Origin: Acidimicrobiia bacterium
Lineage (GTDB): Bacteria > Actinomycetota > Acidimicrobiia > IMCC26256 > JAGNEX01
DNA: 64,000 nt
Reading direction: 5' to 3'
Assembly: GCA_020637365.1 (NCBI GenBank)
Contig: JACJWE010000002.1
Location: forward strand, 992,001 to 1,056,000
Position 1 is the stretch's first letter. The number at the start of each line of letters is the position of its first letter. This document shows positions 17,540 through 26,613 of the stretch, in pieces. A program made the translations under genes and the position numbers. The notes below the pieces were generated by a model, which was not told the origin of the DNA, searched no databases, and saw nothing but the letters and a program-made list of their open reading frames with translations.

Positions 17540-18969
17540 GCGAACAACAAGACCGGGTTCGCGCATCGTCCTCGGACGCTCCCGGCACAGACACAGGCCG
17601 CGACGCGGGTGCTGGCGCCAGCCCAGAGATGGAAACCGGCGACAAAAGCGCCCCCGCACAACAACGGCAACGGCGGTCACTGCGCTATGTCCCGTGGTAT
17701 CGAAAGCCGCGAGGGCTCGCGGCCATGGTTGTCGTCGCACTCGTCGTCGGTGCGATCGTCTACATGGTGGTCAATCGAGACGATGACCCTTCGTACCAAG
17801 TCGGTCCGCAAGGTGATCCGCGTGCGACGGACCCGACCGGCACAGCGGCCTGGGTATCGCTCCTCGAAGCGGCTGGCAAAGACGTCCACTTCATCGACAG
17901 CCACGGCGGCAAAACGTCCTTCGATGACAACGACGCGTTTGTGGTGTTGAACCCTCTGTACCTGACCGATGGCGACCAAGACGTCGCGCGAGCGGCAGCC
18001 CAAGCCAACATTCCCATCGTCTTTGGAACGAATTCTGAGGCGACGTCGACGGTGATGGCAGCGCTTGGGGGCTGGCGCACTCGGGACGTACCGAGCTCAC
18101 CCACCGCGGTTCGCGTCGGCGCTCATGAGAGCATTCCGAGCGAAATCACCACGCTCGCGATCGATTCCGGCGGTGTCTTTCTGACGCCACCGATGGCCTC
18201 GCGGTTCGAAGATCTGGTCTTGTTGGGTTCACAGAGAGAACCGTTCGGCGTGAGATATGAGTTCTCAGGCGGCTCGTTCTGGATGCTGGCAAACACCACC
18301 ATGCTCGAGAACGCCCTCCTCGGTGAAGAAGACAACGCAGCGTTCGCGTTATCGGTGGTCGGCGATGCGCACGATGTCTACTTTTTGACCGCGGCCTATC
18401 GAACAGGTGGCACTTCGGACACCGCCGTCGACGCCCGACCCGACTTTGGGTGGTCGCTGTTCTCATCGCTTTCTTCGCAGCTCAAAGCATTTCTCTTGCT
18501 GCTGATCGCATCGTTTCTGGCGTATCTCTGGAGCAAGAGTGTCCGCCTCGGCCCCCTCGATGGCGGCCCTCCGGTTCTCGCCCCGAAGCGTTCGGAATAC
18601 GTCGACGCCATGGCCCGACATTTCGACCGGCCCGGCCGTCTGGACGGTGTGCTGAGGCCGCTGGCAGCGCGAGCCGTGACGCTGCTGAACCAACGGGGCG
18701 CTGCCCTTCCGTCGGATGCGGGTACGGACCACATCCTTGCGGTCGCGACACGTCTTGGCGTCGCCCCCAATGGGTCGTCTCGCTCCGACGTTGTCGACCA
18801 CGACGGCGCGGCGACGCACACAGCACCAGCGAGCGACGAGGCGCTACCACCCGACCTTGCGCAACTCGCCGCCCTCGTCGCCCGACTAGAACGTGGCGAA
18901 GCGACCGTGACCGAAACCGACCCCGACCGCGCCGACATGCTCGGCGGATCACATGACAGGACGATGTGA
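17536..18969 (+). CDS. DUF4350 membrane protein of the MoxR block
   Basis: The 477-residue product starts at ATG 17536 inside the previous stop codon. A disordered N-terminus is followed by a TM helix (GLAAMVVVALVVGAIVYMVV, about 55-75), then the DUF4350 domain, a GATase1-like fold beginning GPQGDPRATDPTGTAAWVSLLE. A second TM helix (LKAFLLLLIASFLAYLW) is near residue 325, and a cytoplasmic tail follows. The catalytic function of DUF4350 is not established. Overlaps on both sides show translational coupling with the DUF4129 and MoxR genes. Confidence 0.86.
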   Translation: MSEQQDRVRASSSDAPGTDTGRDAGAGASPEMETGDKSAPAQQRQRRSLRYVPWYRKPRGLAAMVVVALVVGAIVYMVVNRDDDPSYQVGPQGDPRATDPTGTAAWVSLLEAAGKDVHFIDSHGGKTSFDDNDAFVVLNPLYLTDGDQDVARAAAQANIPIVFGTNSEATSTVMAALGGWRTRDVPSSPTAVRVGAHESIPSEITTLAIDSGGVFLTPPMASRFEDLVLLGSQREPFGVRYEFSGGSFWMLANTTMLENALLGEEDNAAFALSVVGDAHDVYFLTAAYRTGGTSDTAVDARPDFGWSLFSSLSSQLKAFLLLLIASFLAYLWSKSVRLGPLDGGPPVLAPKRSEYVDAMARHFDRPGRLDGVLRPLAARAVTLLNQRGAALPSDAGTDHILAVATRLGVAPNGSSRSDVVDHDGAATHTAPASDEALPPDLAQLAALVARLERGEATVTETDPDRADMLGGSHDRTM

Positions 18970-18971
18970 CC

Positions 18972-19949
18972 ATGACCTTTGACTCTGCTGCTGATTCCGC
19001 CACACCAGGCCCTCCCGATATCCAAGCGTTGCGCCAACGGGTCCAAGAACAGGTTGGCCAGGTCGTCATCGGCCAGACGGGAGCGACCGACGTCGTCTTG
19101 GTCTCTGCGATCGTCGGTGGTCACGTCCTGCTCGAGGGTGTCCCAGGAGTTGCCAAAACTCTGCTGACCAACTGTGTCGCACGAGCTCTCGGCATGAGTT
19201 TTGGCCGGATCCAATTCACGCCGGACATGCTCCCCTCAGACGTCACCGGCAATTCGGTGCTCCTCGACGGCGAACTGCGCTTCCGTCCCGGCCCGGTCTT
19301 TACCAATGTGCTGCTCGCGGACGAGATCAACCGAACACCACCAAAGACTCAGGCGGCCTTACTCGAATCAATGCAGGAACAGCAGGTCTCGATCGACGGT
19401 ACGACCTACACCCTGCCGCAACCGTTCCTGGTGGTCGCCACACAGAACCCGGTGGAACAGGAAGGCACATACCCGCTGCCAGAAGCCCAACTCGATCGGT
19501 TCTTGTTCAAGGTCAACGTCGGCTATCCGGCCGAGACCGATGAGGTGTCGATGCTGCTCTCAGCGCACCGAGGGCTCGCCCCGACAGCCATCGGCGACAT
19601 TGCACCCGTCACCAACGCAGCCGAACTGCTGTCGATCCGCGCCGTCGTCGAATCGACCGTGCTCAACGAAACCGTCGCGTCCTACATCGTGTCGCTCATC
19701 CGAGCTACCCGTCACCAACCGCAAGTTTCGATAGGGGCCAGCCCGCGTGCAGCGGTCCACCTCATGGCGGCATCGAAGGCAGCGGCGCGCTTGGGCGGGC
19801 GAGACTTCGTCACACCCGACGATGTGCGCTTCATGGCACCGCCGGTGCTTCGCCATCGGCTGATCCTGACGCCGGACGCCGAACTCGAGGGGACCCGACC
19901 CGACCAAGTGGTGACCGCCGTCCTCAACTCGGTACCCGTACCCAGGTGA
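18972..19949 (+). CDS. MoxR-family AAA+ ATPase
   Basis: I use ATG 18972; GTG 18966 lies too close to the AGGA at 18958. Visible AAA+ motifs are Walker A GVPGVAKT near residue 58, Walker B LLADEINRTPPKTQAALLE near 115, sensor 1 in ATQNPVEQEGTYPLPEAQLDRF near 160, and the C-terminal lid. MoxR ATPases act as chaperones that mature or activate partner complexes, typically with DUF58/VWA proteins, which is exactly the next gene. It overlaps the DUF4350 gene and its stop overlaps the DUF58 start by four bases. Confidence 0.95.
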   Translation: MTFDSAADSATPGPPDIQALRQRVQEQVGQVVIGQTGATDVVLVSAIVGGHVLLEGVPGVAKTLLTNCVARALGMSFGRIQFTPDMLPSDVTGNSVLLDGELRFRPGPVFTNVLLADEINRTPPKTQAALLESMQEQQVSIDGTTYTLPQPFLVVATQNPVEQEGTYPLPEAQLDRFLFKVNVGYPAETDEVSMLLSAHRGLAPTAIGDIAPVTNAAELLSIRAVVESTVLNETVASYIVSLIRATRHQPQVSIGASPRAAVHLMAASKAAARLGGRDFVTPDDVRFMAPPVLRHRLILTPDAELEGTRPDQVVTAVLNSVPVPR

Positions 19950-21187
19950 GCCCCTCGCCGCGGGTCGCCGCGCTGTTGCTAGGCACGGCGTTCGTCGCGT
20001 TCGTCTCGGTCATGCTCGCCGTGTGGCTGGCGTTGGTGGTGATCGCGGCGACGCTGGTCGACGCCTTATTGGTCGCTCGCACACCGCGGGTCCGCCGTTT
20101 CGTCAACCCGACTCAGTCGCGTGGCGTGGAGTCCTACTTCAGAGTCGAGGTGGGCAGTACCCGAGGGTCCCTCATCGTGCGTCAACCCGTTCCCAGCGGC
20201 GTGGTCATCGAACCCTCTCAGGCGCCCGACATGATCGATGGGTTGATCCGCCCAACGAAGCGTGGCCGAATCGTCCTTCCACCGGTAGCGCTGCGCATCA
20301 CGGGCCCGATGGGGTTAGGACGTTTCACCCGGTCCGCCGGTGGCTACATCGACCTCCATGCGTATCCGAATCTGCCCCTAGCCCGTTCGCTCGCCGCGCA
20401 GGTCAAACGTGGCGGCTTCGTGCCCCAGGGACAACGAAAAAGCCCCCTGCGCGGCATGGGAAGCGACTTCGATGCGGTTCGTGAGTACCAGCCAGAGGAC
20501 GACATCCGGTTGGTCAACTGGAGAGCGTCGGCCCGGCTTGGCCGCCCGATGGTCAACCAGTATCGACTGGAACACAACCACGATTTGCTCGTCGTCGTCG
20601 ACGCGGGACGTCTGATGATGGCGCCGCTTGAAGGTCGCACCCGGCTCGACATCGCACTGGACACGACGACGGCACTGGCAAGCGCTGCAGACGCCCTCGG
20701 CGACCGGATCGGGGCGGTCGCCTTTGATTTCGCCGTTCGATATCGGATCCCGCCGCGTCGTGAACAGAGCCGACCCATCATCAATTCGCTGTACGCACTG
20801 CAAGGGACCATGGCCGAATCCGACTACGCGCTTGCATTTCGAGCGATCGACCGGCGCAAACGCTGCCTCGTCGTCATCCTCACCGACCTGGTCGACGAAC
20901 AGGCCGCGCAAAGCCTGCTGAAAGCTGTGCCGATGTATACCCGTCATCACGCGGTCATCGTCGCGGTTGCGACCGATACCGACCTGACCAAGGCGATGAG
21001 CACCCCTCCCGAAACCCGCCTCGATATCGCACGTATGGCGATGGCCTCGACGGTCCAGAACGACCGGATGCGGGTGGTCAAACTCCTCAACCGGATGGGT
21101 GCCACCGTTATCCAAGCCCCACCCGACCAGCTCCCTGCAGCCCTCGTTCGCCAGTTCGTCAGCAACCGTTCACAACAACATGCGTAG
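19946..21187 (+). CDS. DUF58 domain (VWA-like) protein, MoxR partner
   Basis: The product, 413 residues from GTG 19946, begins with two close hydrophobic helices (about 8-40), followed by a beta-rich region and the DUF58 core: LRGMGSDFDAVREYQPEDDIRLVNWRASAR is seen in parts near residue 170-200, then the MIDAS-like VWA region DLLVVVDAGRLM. The VWA motif is DxGxx rather than the canonical DxSxS, as in many DUF58 proteins. Last plus-strand gene of the block before the opposed spoIIM-like gene; it is the presumed target or cofactor of the MoxR ATPase. Confidence 0.93.
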   Translation: MSPSPRVAALLLGTAFVAFVSVMLAVWLALVVIAATLVDALLVARTPRVRRFVNPTQSRGVESYFRVEVGSTRGSLIVRQPVPSGVVIEPSQAPDMIDGLIRPTKRGRIVLPPVALRITGPMGLGRFTRSAGGYIDLHAYPNLPLARSLAAQVKRGGFVPQGQRKSPLRGMGSDFDAVREYQPEDDIRLVNWRASARLGRPMVNQYRLEHNHDLLVVVDAGRLMMAPLEGRTRLDIALDTTTALASAADALGDRIGAVAFDFAVRYRIPPRREQSRPIINSLYALQGTMAESDYALAFRAIDRRKRCLVVILTDLVDEQAAQSLLKAVPMYTRHHAVIVAVATDTDLTKAMSTPPETRLDIARMAMASTVQNDRMRVVKLLNRMGATVIQAPPDQLPAALVRQFVSNRSQQHA

Positions 21188-21228
21188 TGGGTGGGGGGGC
21201 AGAGCCCCCCGGTGTTCTGGCGACGCTG

Positions 21229-22209
21229 TCAGATGCCGAGGTCTTCGGGCGGCGGGTAGCCACCTTTGCCCCGGGTGATGAGCAGGCCCCAAAATACGCC
21301 CGCAACGCCCAGGCCGATGATCGTCCGGGGGATGATCCCTAACGGCGAGGGTCGTACGAAGGCCTCCAACAGGCCCGCTAGCACGACCCATGGCATCGTG
21401 CCCAACACGATCAACATGCCGTCGCGTGCCTCATCGGCAAATGCGCGGGTGCGGGTTCGAGCGCCGGGAATGAAAATCGCCTTGCCCATGCGCATGCCGA
21501 CGCAGATCGCGACCATTACACATGACAGTTCGATGGGGCCGTGCGGTATGAGAAAGCGCCACAGGTCGACGCTTAAGCCCGCATTGCTTGAAAATCCGAT
21601 GACCAAACCCAGATTGATCGAGTTGGTCAGCCCGATAAGCAATGCTCCGATCCCAGCTATGGCTGCACCTGCAAAGACGTACATGGTGACGCCGATGTTG
21701 TTGGTGAACAACTGAACAGCGAAGTTCAACGATTCTGTGAACGACATCGACGGGTCGAGCATGCCGGTGACGTCAGAAAAGCGCTCGGCGGTATCGGGCG
21801 ACACCCGCGCAGCCTCATCGGGATTCAGCGTCACCCACCACGCGACCAGGGCGACGGGAGCAACGAAATACACGATCGCTGCGATCAGGGACCGAGGTCG
21901 ATAACCGAGCAGGCGCCAATAGGTGGTGGTCAAGAAATATCTTGCCGAGATCGGGCGTTTCGGGGCGCCATAGACGAGCCATCGGGCGTTTGAACACAGC
22001 GCTTCAAGGTCGCTGAGCTCGGTCGCGTCGAGTGACACGGTCCGCAACCTCGCCAACTCGGCTACACAGCTCCTGTAGGCGGCGCCGAGGTCGACGATTT
22101 CGGCGTCGGTGAGCCGGTCCGATCGCCCATGAGCCTTGCCGAGGAGTGCGGCCAGACGATCCCACATGGCTCTGTCGATGCCCAGTTGTTCATCTACATT
22201 CGTAGTCAT
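21229..22209 (-). CDS. Stage II sporulation protein M (SpoIIM/DUF95) family membrane protein
   Basis: The 326-residue product has an N-terminal soluble helical part (DRAMWDRLAALLGKA, RTVSLDATELSDLEALCSNARWLVYG) and about five membrane helices (near 105-125, 170-192, 195-222, 270-290 and 300-318). These include FTNNIGVTMYVFAGA and LIPHGPIELSCVMVA, conserved in the family. Despite the name, the family is common in non-sporulating actinobacteria beside MoxR and RDD genes. It is on the minus strand inside an otherwise plus-strand block, the same orientation as in the mycobacterial Rv3691-Rv3695 region. Its ATG shares two bases with an in-frame ATG of the divergent RDD gene. Confidence 0.92.
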   Translation of the reverse strand: MTTNVDEQLGIDRAMWDRLAALLGKAHGRSDRLTDAEIVDLGAAYRSCVAELARLRTVSLDATELSDLEALCSNARWLVYGAPKRPISARYFLTTTYWRLLGYRPRSLIAAIVYFVAPVALVAWWVTLNPDEAARVSPDTAERFSDVTGMLDPSMSFTESLNFAVQLFTNNIGVTMYVFAGAAIAGIGALLIGLTNSINLGLVIGFSSNAGLSVDLWRFLIPHGPIELSCVMVAICVGMRMGKAIFIPGARTRTRAFADEARDGMLIVLGTMPWVVLAGLLEAFVRPSPLGIIPRTIIGLGVAGVFWGLLITRGKGGYPPPEDLGI

Positions 22210-22222
22210 GCGTTCTGCCTTG

Positions 22223-23008
22223 ATGGTTCAGTTGCCCACCCCCGAGGGTTTGGAATTGTCCTACCAAGCTGGTGGGGTTCCAAGGCGGTTTTTCGCTCTG
22301 CTGTTCGACAACGTGGTCTCAACGCTGATGTTGATCGGCCTGTTCTTTGCAGTTTCGTGGCTGCCCGACCCGGTGCGAGACTTTGCCATCGGACTTGTAT
22401 TTCTGGCGACCTTCGGGGTCACATTCTTCTATCACGTGTTCTTCGAAGTGAAGCTTCGAGGACAAACCCCGGGCAAGGCCCTCTTCGGTCTCCGAGTCGT
22501 TCGAACCGACGGTAGCCCTGTCGGATTTGTCGCATCGCTGACGCGCAACACGATTCGACTGGCAGAAGTCGGGGTCGCCATGTCCTTGGGCGCCTTCTTT
22601 TTGTTGCTCGGCATCACCGCACCACTCTCTATCGTGTTCTTTCTCGGTCCGGCGCTGTTCATGATGCGAACCCCCACACGACAGCGCCTTGGTGACGTCG
22701 CTGCTGACACCCAAGTCATCAGAACCCGCGGGACCTTGCTGACGTCGAGCGAGGTCACCTCTGATTATGGGATGAACCAAACGGCGTACAACTTTGAGGA
22801 TCACGGTTGGTCGACACGTCGACGTCGGCGTGCCAGCAACTCGACTTCCGCCCACCCGTACCCAGCCCAGCCGTATCCAGCCCAGCCCTACTCGACGAAG
22901 CCAAATCCGATACGGCCTGGATATCGGGCCGAGCAGGGTTCTCCTCAGCAACAACCAGACCCCGTGACGCCCAGTTGGCGGACACCCAGACGGGGCGGGG
23001 AGCGCTAG
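22223..23008 (+). CDS. RDD-family membrane protein
   Basis: I prefer ATG 22223 (VQLPTPEGLELSYQAGG follows), though ATG 22208 overlapping the divergent spoIIM-like start is possible. The family motif reads GVPRRFFALLFDNVVST near residue 25, then GQTPGKALFGLRVVRTDG near 95. About four hydrophobic helices cover residues 30-170. The C-terminal 90 residues are cytoplasmic and disordered, with tandem PYPAQPYPAQPY repeats and many Pro, Gln and Arg residues. RDD proteins occur in MoxR blocks; some members elsewhere act as Na+/H+ antiporters, but no transport residues can be assigned here. Confidence 0.9.
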   Translation: MVQLPTPEGLELSYQAGGVPRRFFALLFDNVVSTLMLIGLFFAVSWLPDPVRDFAIGLVFLATFGVTFFYHVFFEVKLRGQTPGKALFGLRVVRTDGSPVGFVASLTRNTIRLAEVGVAMSLGAFFLLLGITAPLSIVFFLGPALFMMRTPTRQRLGDVAADTQVIRTRGTLLTSSEVTSDYGMNQTAYNFEDHGWSTRRRRRASNSTSAHPYPAQPYPAQPYSTKPNPIRPGYRAEQGSPQQQPDPVTPSWRTPRRGGER

Positions 23009-23190
23009 TACTCGCCCCAGGGCCACACATTTGTAAGATTCCTGGGCATGCTTGCAAGCGCGTCATCACGGCACGTCAATTCGCCGTCACCGCGCCGTCC
23101 GCATGCGTGGGCTCGACCTCGTTGTGCGCCACCCTCAAAGGTTCAGATGTGCGGTGTCGGTCCCGTCGGTGTTCGCTGTGAGGTTTGCCG

Positions 23191-25641
23191 GTGACGGGTC
23201 TACTGATCGGCTTTGCCGTTTTGAGCCTCGTCATCGCATTGTTCGGTCGACCGCTCGGGCGAAATGTCTTCCTCGCCTGTGCTGTTGGGCCAGCGGCGGG
23301 GCTGGTGTGGGTTGCCAGCCAGCTCCACACCGTGTGGGACCACCAGATCATCACCCAAACCGTCACGTGGGTTCCCGAACTCGGGCTCAACTTCGATTTC
23401 CGCCTCGACGGATTCAGCGCTTTGATGGCGGTGCTGATCACCGGCATCGGAGTTCTGGTGTTCTTGTACTCCCGGTCGTATTTCGATGCGGGTCAGAGTT
23501 GGAATCGTTTCGCAGCCACATTGCTGGTGTTTTCGGGTTCGATGTTGGGCCTGGTGCTCTCTGACAACGTCTTTACACTGTTCGTCTTTTGGGAACTCAC
23601 GTCGGTGACGTCGTATCTGTTGATCGCCACCAACGACACCTCTGTCGAAGCTCGTGAATCGGCGCTGCAAGCCTTCCTGATTACGGGCGGCGGCGGCCTG
23701 GCCATGCTCGCTGGTCTGGTCATTCTGGCGATGCAGGCGGGGACCGTCTCGCTGAGCGGCATTCTGAGCGCAGCGCCGACAGGGACCCTCGCCGATGTGG
23801 CGCTCCTCCTCGTCTTGGTGGGGTGCTTCACCAAATCAGCACAGGTGCCGTTTCATTCGTGGCTGCCTCGTGCCATGGCAGGGCCAACACCCGTCTCGGC
23901 GTACCTGCATTCTGCGACCATGGTCAAGGCGGGCATTTATCTGATGGCTCGTTTTGCTCCTGCCTTTGCTGACGCTCCGCTGTGGCGCCCAGTGGTGCTG
24001 GTCGTGGGTGGCGCGACGATGCTGCTCGGTGGATGGCGCGCCCTGCGGCAATACGACCTCAAGTCGATCCTCGCCTACGGAACGATCTCGCAACTCGGTT
24101 TCTTGACCGTCTGCCTCGGTGCCGGTTTCGAAGAGGCGCTCGCGGCTGGGGTCACCCTGTTGGTGGCTCATGCCATGTTCAAAGCGGCGCTCTTCCTTCT
24201 GGCCGGGGTCGTCGACCACGAGACACACGACCGAGACATTCGTCATCTTTCCGGGCTGGCCAGAGACCTTCCCTCCGTAGCGCTCGCTACCGCCATTGCA
24301 GCCTCATCGATGGCCGGTGTCCCGCTGATGTTTGGCTTCATCGCGAAAGAATCCGCGTATGACGCGTTCGTCAACGCGCCGTTCGGTTGGGGTGGCGCCG
24401 TCTTGGTCACCATCGTGGCCGGTTCGATCTTGACCTTTGCGTATTCGGCGCGCTTGTTGTGGGGTGCGTTCGTCACCAAGACCCCGGCCGAACTCGACGG
24501 ACCGCAGGCCTCTGCGCATGGCACGCCCAGCGCATGGCTCGTCGCCCCACCCTCGATGTTGGCGATTCTTACCGTCGTGTTCGGGGTGGTTCCTGCAGCG
24601 TTCGACAACCTGATCGGTTCGGCGGTTAATGCACTGGACTCTGAGGCCCACGGTGTGCATCTCGCCCTGTGGCATGGGGTGACGACAGCGCTGATCTTGT
24701 CGTTGTTCACCCTTGCCGCTGGGATCTTGGTGTTCTTGACGAGGCACAGCGTGGCAACGTTCCAACGGCGACTCTCGACACCCGAACTCGATACCGACAA
24801 CGTGTACCAAGCATCGGTTCGGGGACTTCGCCGTTTCGCCCCCCAAGTCGCCGCGACGGTCCAGTCCGGTTCACTCCCGGCGTACTTGACCGTGATCATC
24901 GCAACGGTGGTCGGCGTCTCCGCCATTGCGTTCGGGTCGGGACTGACCGAGTTTCCCGAGACCGTCTGGGCCGAAAACATCTTGCAGTTTGTCTTGGCTA
25001 TGACCGCGGTGATCTTTGCCTTGGCCGCTGCGCGTTCTGAACGACGTTTCGCCGCGGCCCTCTGTCTCGGTGGCGTTGGGTACAGCGTCGCTGCTCTGTT
25101 CCTCGTCCAGGGTGCGCCGGACCTCGCGTTGACCCAGTTGGCGATCGAAACGCTGTCGCTGGTCGTGTTCGTTCTCTTTCTCCGCCACCTTCCCAAACGT
25201 GTGCGGACAGTGACCTGGCGTCCCGGCGACATCGCCCGTATCGGGCTCGCGGTCCTGTCGGGCACGTTCGTCTCGCTCATAACCCTGATCGCCGTCGCGG
25301 CGCGCAACCGCCCGTCGGTGGCCGAAGAGTTTCTCGCCAAGGCCTACCCGGAAGCGGGGGGGCACAACGTCGTCAACGTGATCCTGGTCGACTTCCGCGG
25401 TTATGACACCCAGTTGGAGATCACGGTGCTGTCGGTCGCTGCGCTCGGAGTCTTTGCGTTGGTGCGCGCCGCCCGCCGGGACCCCACCGGTCAGGCCAAA
25501 TTCGACGAAGTGACGACCTCGCCGGGCAGCTCTGGGCCGGACACGATCACAGCTGGGAGCTCGGATTCTGGAGGTTCGGATTCGAGGGCTATTGGTGTCG
25601 GTACAGCCAGCCAGGGAGGTGACCCCGTTGCCTCAGCGTGA
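23191..25641 (+). CDS. mrpA: Mrp Na+/H+ antiporter subunit A
   Basis: MrpA is the largest subunit of the multi-subunit cation/proton antiporter, related to NuoL. I prefer GTG 23191 with GAGG upstream over the TTG at 23185. The product has about 20 helices. The NuoL-like core includes VFWELTSVTSYLLIA, with the conserved channel Glu, near residue 135, and KSAQVPFHSWLPRAMAGPTPVSAYLHSATMVKAG (in parts) near 215-245. The C-terminal third carries the MrpA-specific DUF4040-type region (LCLGGVGYSVAALFLVQGAPDLALTQLAIE, in parts). At 816 residues it is a normal MrpA without a fused full MrpB. It opens a seven-gene operon with overlapping genes. Confidence 0.95.
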   Translation: MTGLLIGFAVLSLVIALFGRPLGRNVFLACAVGPAAGLVWVASQLHTVWDHQIITQTVTWVPELGLNFDFRLDGFSALMAVLITGIGVLVFLYSRSYFDAGQSWNRFAATLLVFSGSMLGLVLSDNVFTLFVFWELTSVTSYLLIATNDTSVEARESALQAFLITGGGGLAMLAGLVILAMQAGTVSLSGILSAAPTGTLADVALLLVLVGCFTKSAQVPFHSWLPRAMAGPTPVSAYLHSATMVKAGIYLMARFAPAFADAPLWRPVVLVVGGATMLLGGWRALRQYDLKSILAYGTISQLGFLTVCLGAGFEEALAAGVTLLVAHAMFKAALFLLAGVVDHETHDRDIRHLSGLARDLPSVALATAIAASSMAGVPLMFGFIAKESAYDAFVNAPFGWGGAVLVTIVAGSILTFAYSARLLWGAFVTKTPAELDGPQASAHGTPSAWLVAPPSMLAILTVVFGVVPAAFDNLIGSAVNALDSEAHGVHLALWHGVTTALILSLFTLAAGILVFLTRHSVATFQRRLSTPELDTDNVYQASVRGLRRFAPQVAATVQSGSLPAYLTVIIATVVGVSAIAFGSGLTEFPETVWAENILQFVLAMTAVIFALAAARSERRFAAALCLGGVGYSVAALFLVQGAPDLALTQLAIETLSLVVFVLFLRHLPKRVRTVTWRPGDIARIGLAVLSGTFVSLITLIAVAARNRPSVAEEFLAKAYPEAGGHNVVNVILVDFRGYDTQLEITVLSVAALGVFALVRAARRDPTGQAKFDEVTTSPGSSGPDTITAGSSDSGGSDSRAIGVGTASQGGDPVASA

Positions 25642-26185
25642 CCGTTCACCCATCTTGACCGCTGCGGTTGACACGATCGTTCCAACGATGCTGGTGTTCG
25701 CCATCTTCATGCTGTTCGCTGGGCACTCAGCACCCGGTGGAGGATTCGTCGGCGGGCTCGTCGCCGTAGCGGCGCTGACGCTTCGATACATCGACAGCGG
25801 GGTGCCCGGGCTGCGCGCGGCGCTCGGTGTCTCGCCCTTTTTGTTGTTGGGTCTGGGCATCGTGTGTTCCACAGCTACCGGAACCATCCCGGTGTTGTTG
25901 GGCAACAGCTATCTAGAGAGCGACATCATCAAGTTCTCGGTGCCCGTGATCGGCGCTATCAAGCTGACATCGCCGCTGTTTTTCGACATTGGTGTGTTCT
26001 TAGTCGTGTTGGGATCAGGATTGATGCTCCTCGAAACGATCGGCGCCTCAGCCAGGGATATCGTCGCGACGCCTGGTGAACCGCCTGTCGAACCGGTCGC
26101 TCAAGCGGCGCCCGACTCCGCAATGGGCACGCCAGGTGCACCCGGTATGTCCGCAGCAGGTGGCTCAGAACGGGTTGCTCCATGA
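25628..26185 (+). CDS. mrpB: Mrp antiporter subunit B
   Basis: The start is probably TTG 25628 (PQRDRSPILTAAV follows), placed by AGGGAGGTGA at 25613-25622; GTG 25619 in the same frame lies inside that Shine-Dalgarno. The gene overlaps mrpA by 14 bases. Four hydrophobic helices and the family sequence FMLFAGHSAPGGGFVGGLV near residue 35 are present. The last 50 residues form a Pro/Ala/Gly-rich cytoplasmic tail, longer than usual. MrpB, C, F and G are small subunits all needed for antiport in characterised Mrp systems. Confidence 0.93.
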   Translation: MPQRDRSPILTAAVDTIVPTMLVFAIFMLFAGHSAPGGGFVGGLVAVAALTLRYIDSGVPGLRAALGVSPFLLLGLGIVCSTATGTIPVLLGNSYLESDIIKFSVPVIGAIKLTSPLFFDIGVFLVVLGSGLMLLETIGASARDIVATPGEPPVEPVAQAAPDSAMGTPGAPGMSAAGGSERVAP

Positions 26186-26613
26186 TCAGCCTGACCCTCG
26201 TCATCCTGGTCGGAGCGTTGTTCGGTATCGGCGTGTCGCTGATTCTCCGACGCTCGCTAACCCGCATCGTCATCGGGCTTGGCCTCATCGGCCACGCGGT
26301 CAACCTGTTGCTGCTCTCCACAGGCGGCCGCGCTGGTGATCCGCCGATCGTTCACGACGACGGACATGTCGAGCATCTCGCCGACCCGGTGCCACAGGCT
26401 CTCGCACTGACCGCGATCGTCATCGGCTTTGGAGTGTCGGCGTTCTTGTTGGCACTCGCCTATCGCCGTTGGACGATCACCCATGACGACGAAGTCGAGA
26501 ACGACCTCGAAGACCGGCGGATTGCATTGATGGCTCGGGAAGGTCGCCTCGCCGACGAACACGAAATTCGACGGACGCCGGACAACAACGATGGCGAAGG
26601 ACTCGTCCGTTGA
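26182..26613 (+). CDS. mrpC: Mrp antiporter subunit C
   Basis: A NuoK-like subunit of 143 residues with three helices (about 2-20, 28-47 and 75-98). The conserved GLGLIGHAVNLLLL and DPVPQALALTAIVIGFGVSAF stretches are visible; the second contains the family's functional region. The charged C-terminal tail (about 100-143) rich in Asp, Glu and Arg exceeds that of most MrpC. It overlaps mrpB and mrpD by four bases each. Confidence 0.95.
   Translation: MISLTLVILVGALFGIGVSLILRRSLTRIVIGLGLIGHAVNLLLLSTGGRAGDPPIVHDDGHVEHLADPVPQALALTAIVIGFGVSAFLLALAYRRWTITHDDEVENDLEDRRIALMAREGRLADEHEIRRTPDNNDGEGLVR

Noticed and set aside
24243..25340. Long minus-strand open frame of 365 codons opposite mrpA
   Set aside because: Arg/Ala/Thr-rich with no motif, fully antisense to a conserved transporter subunit; typical GC-rich shadow frame.
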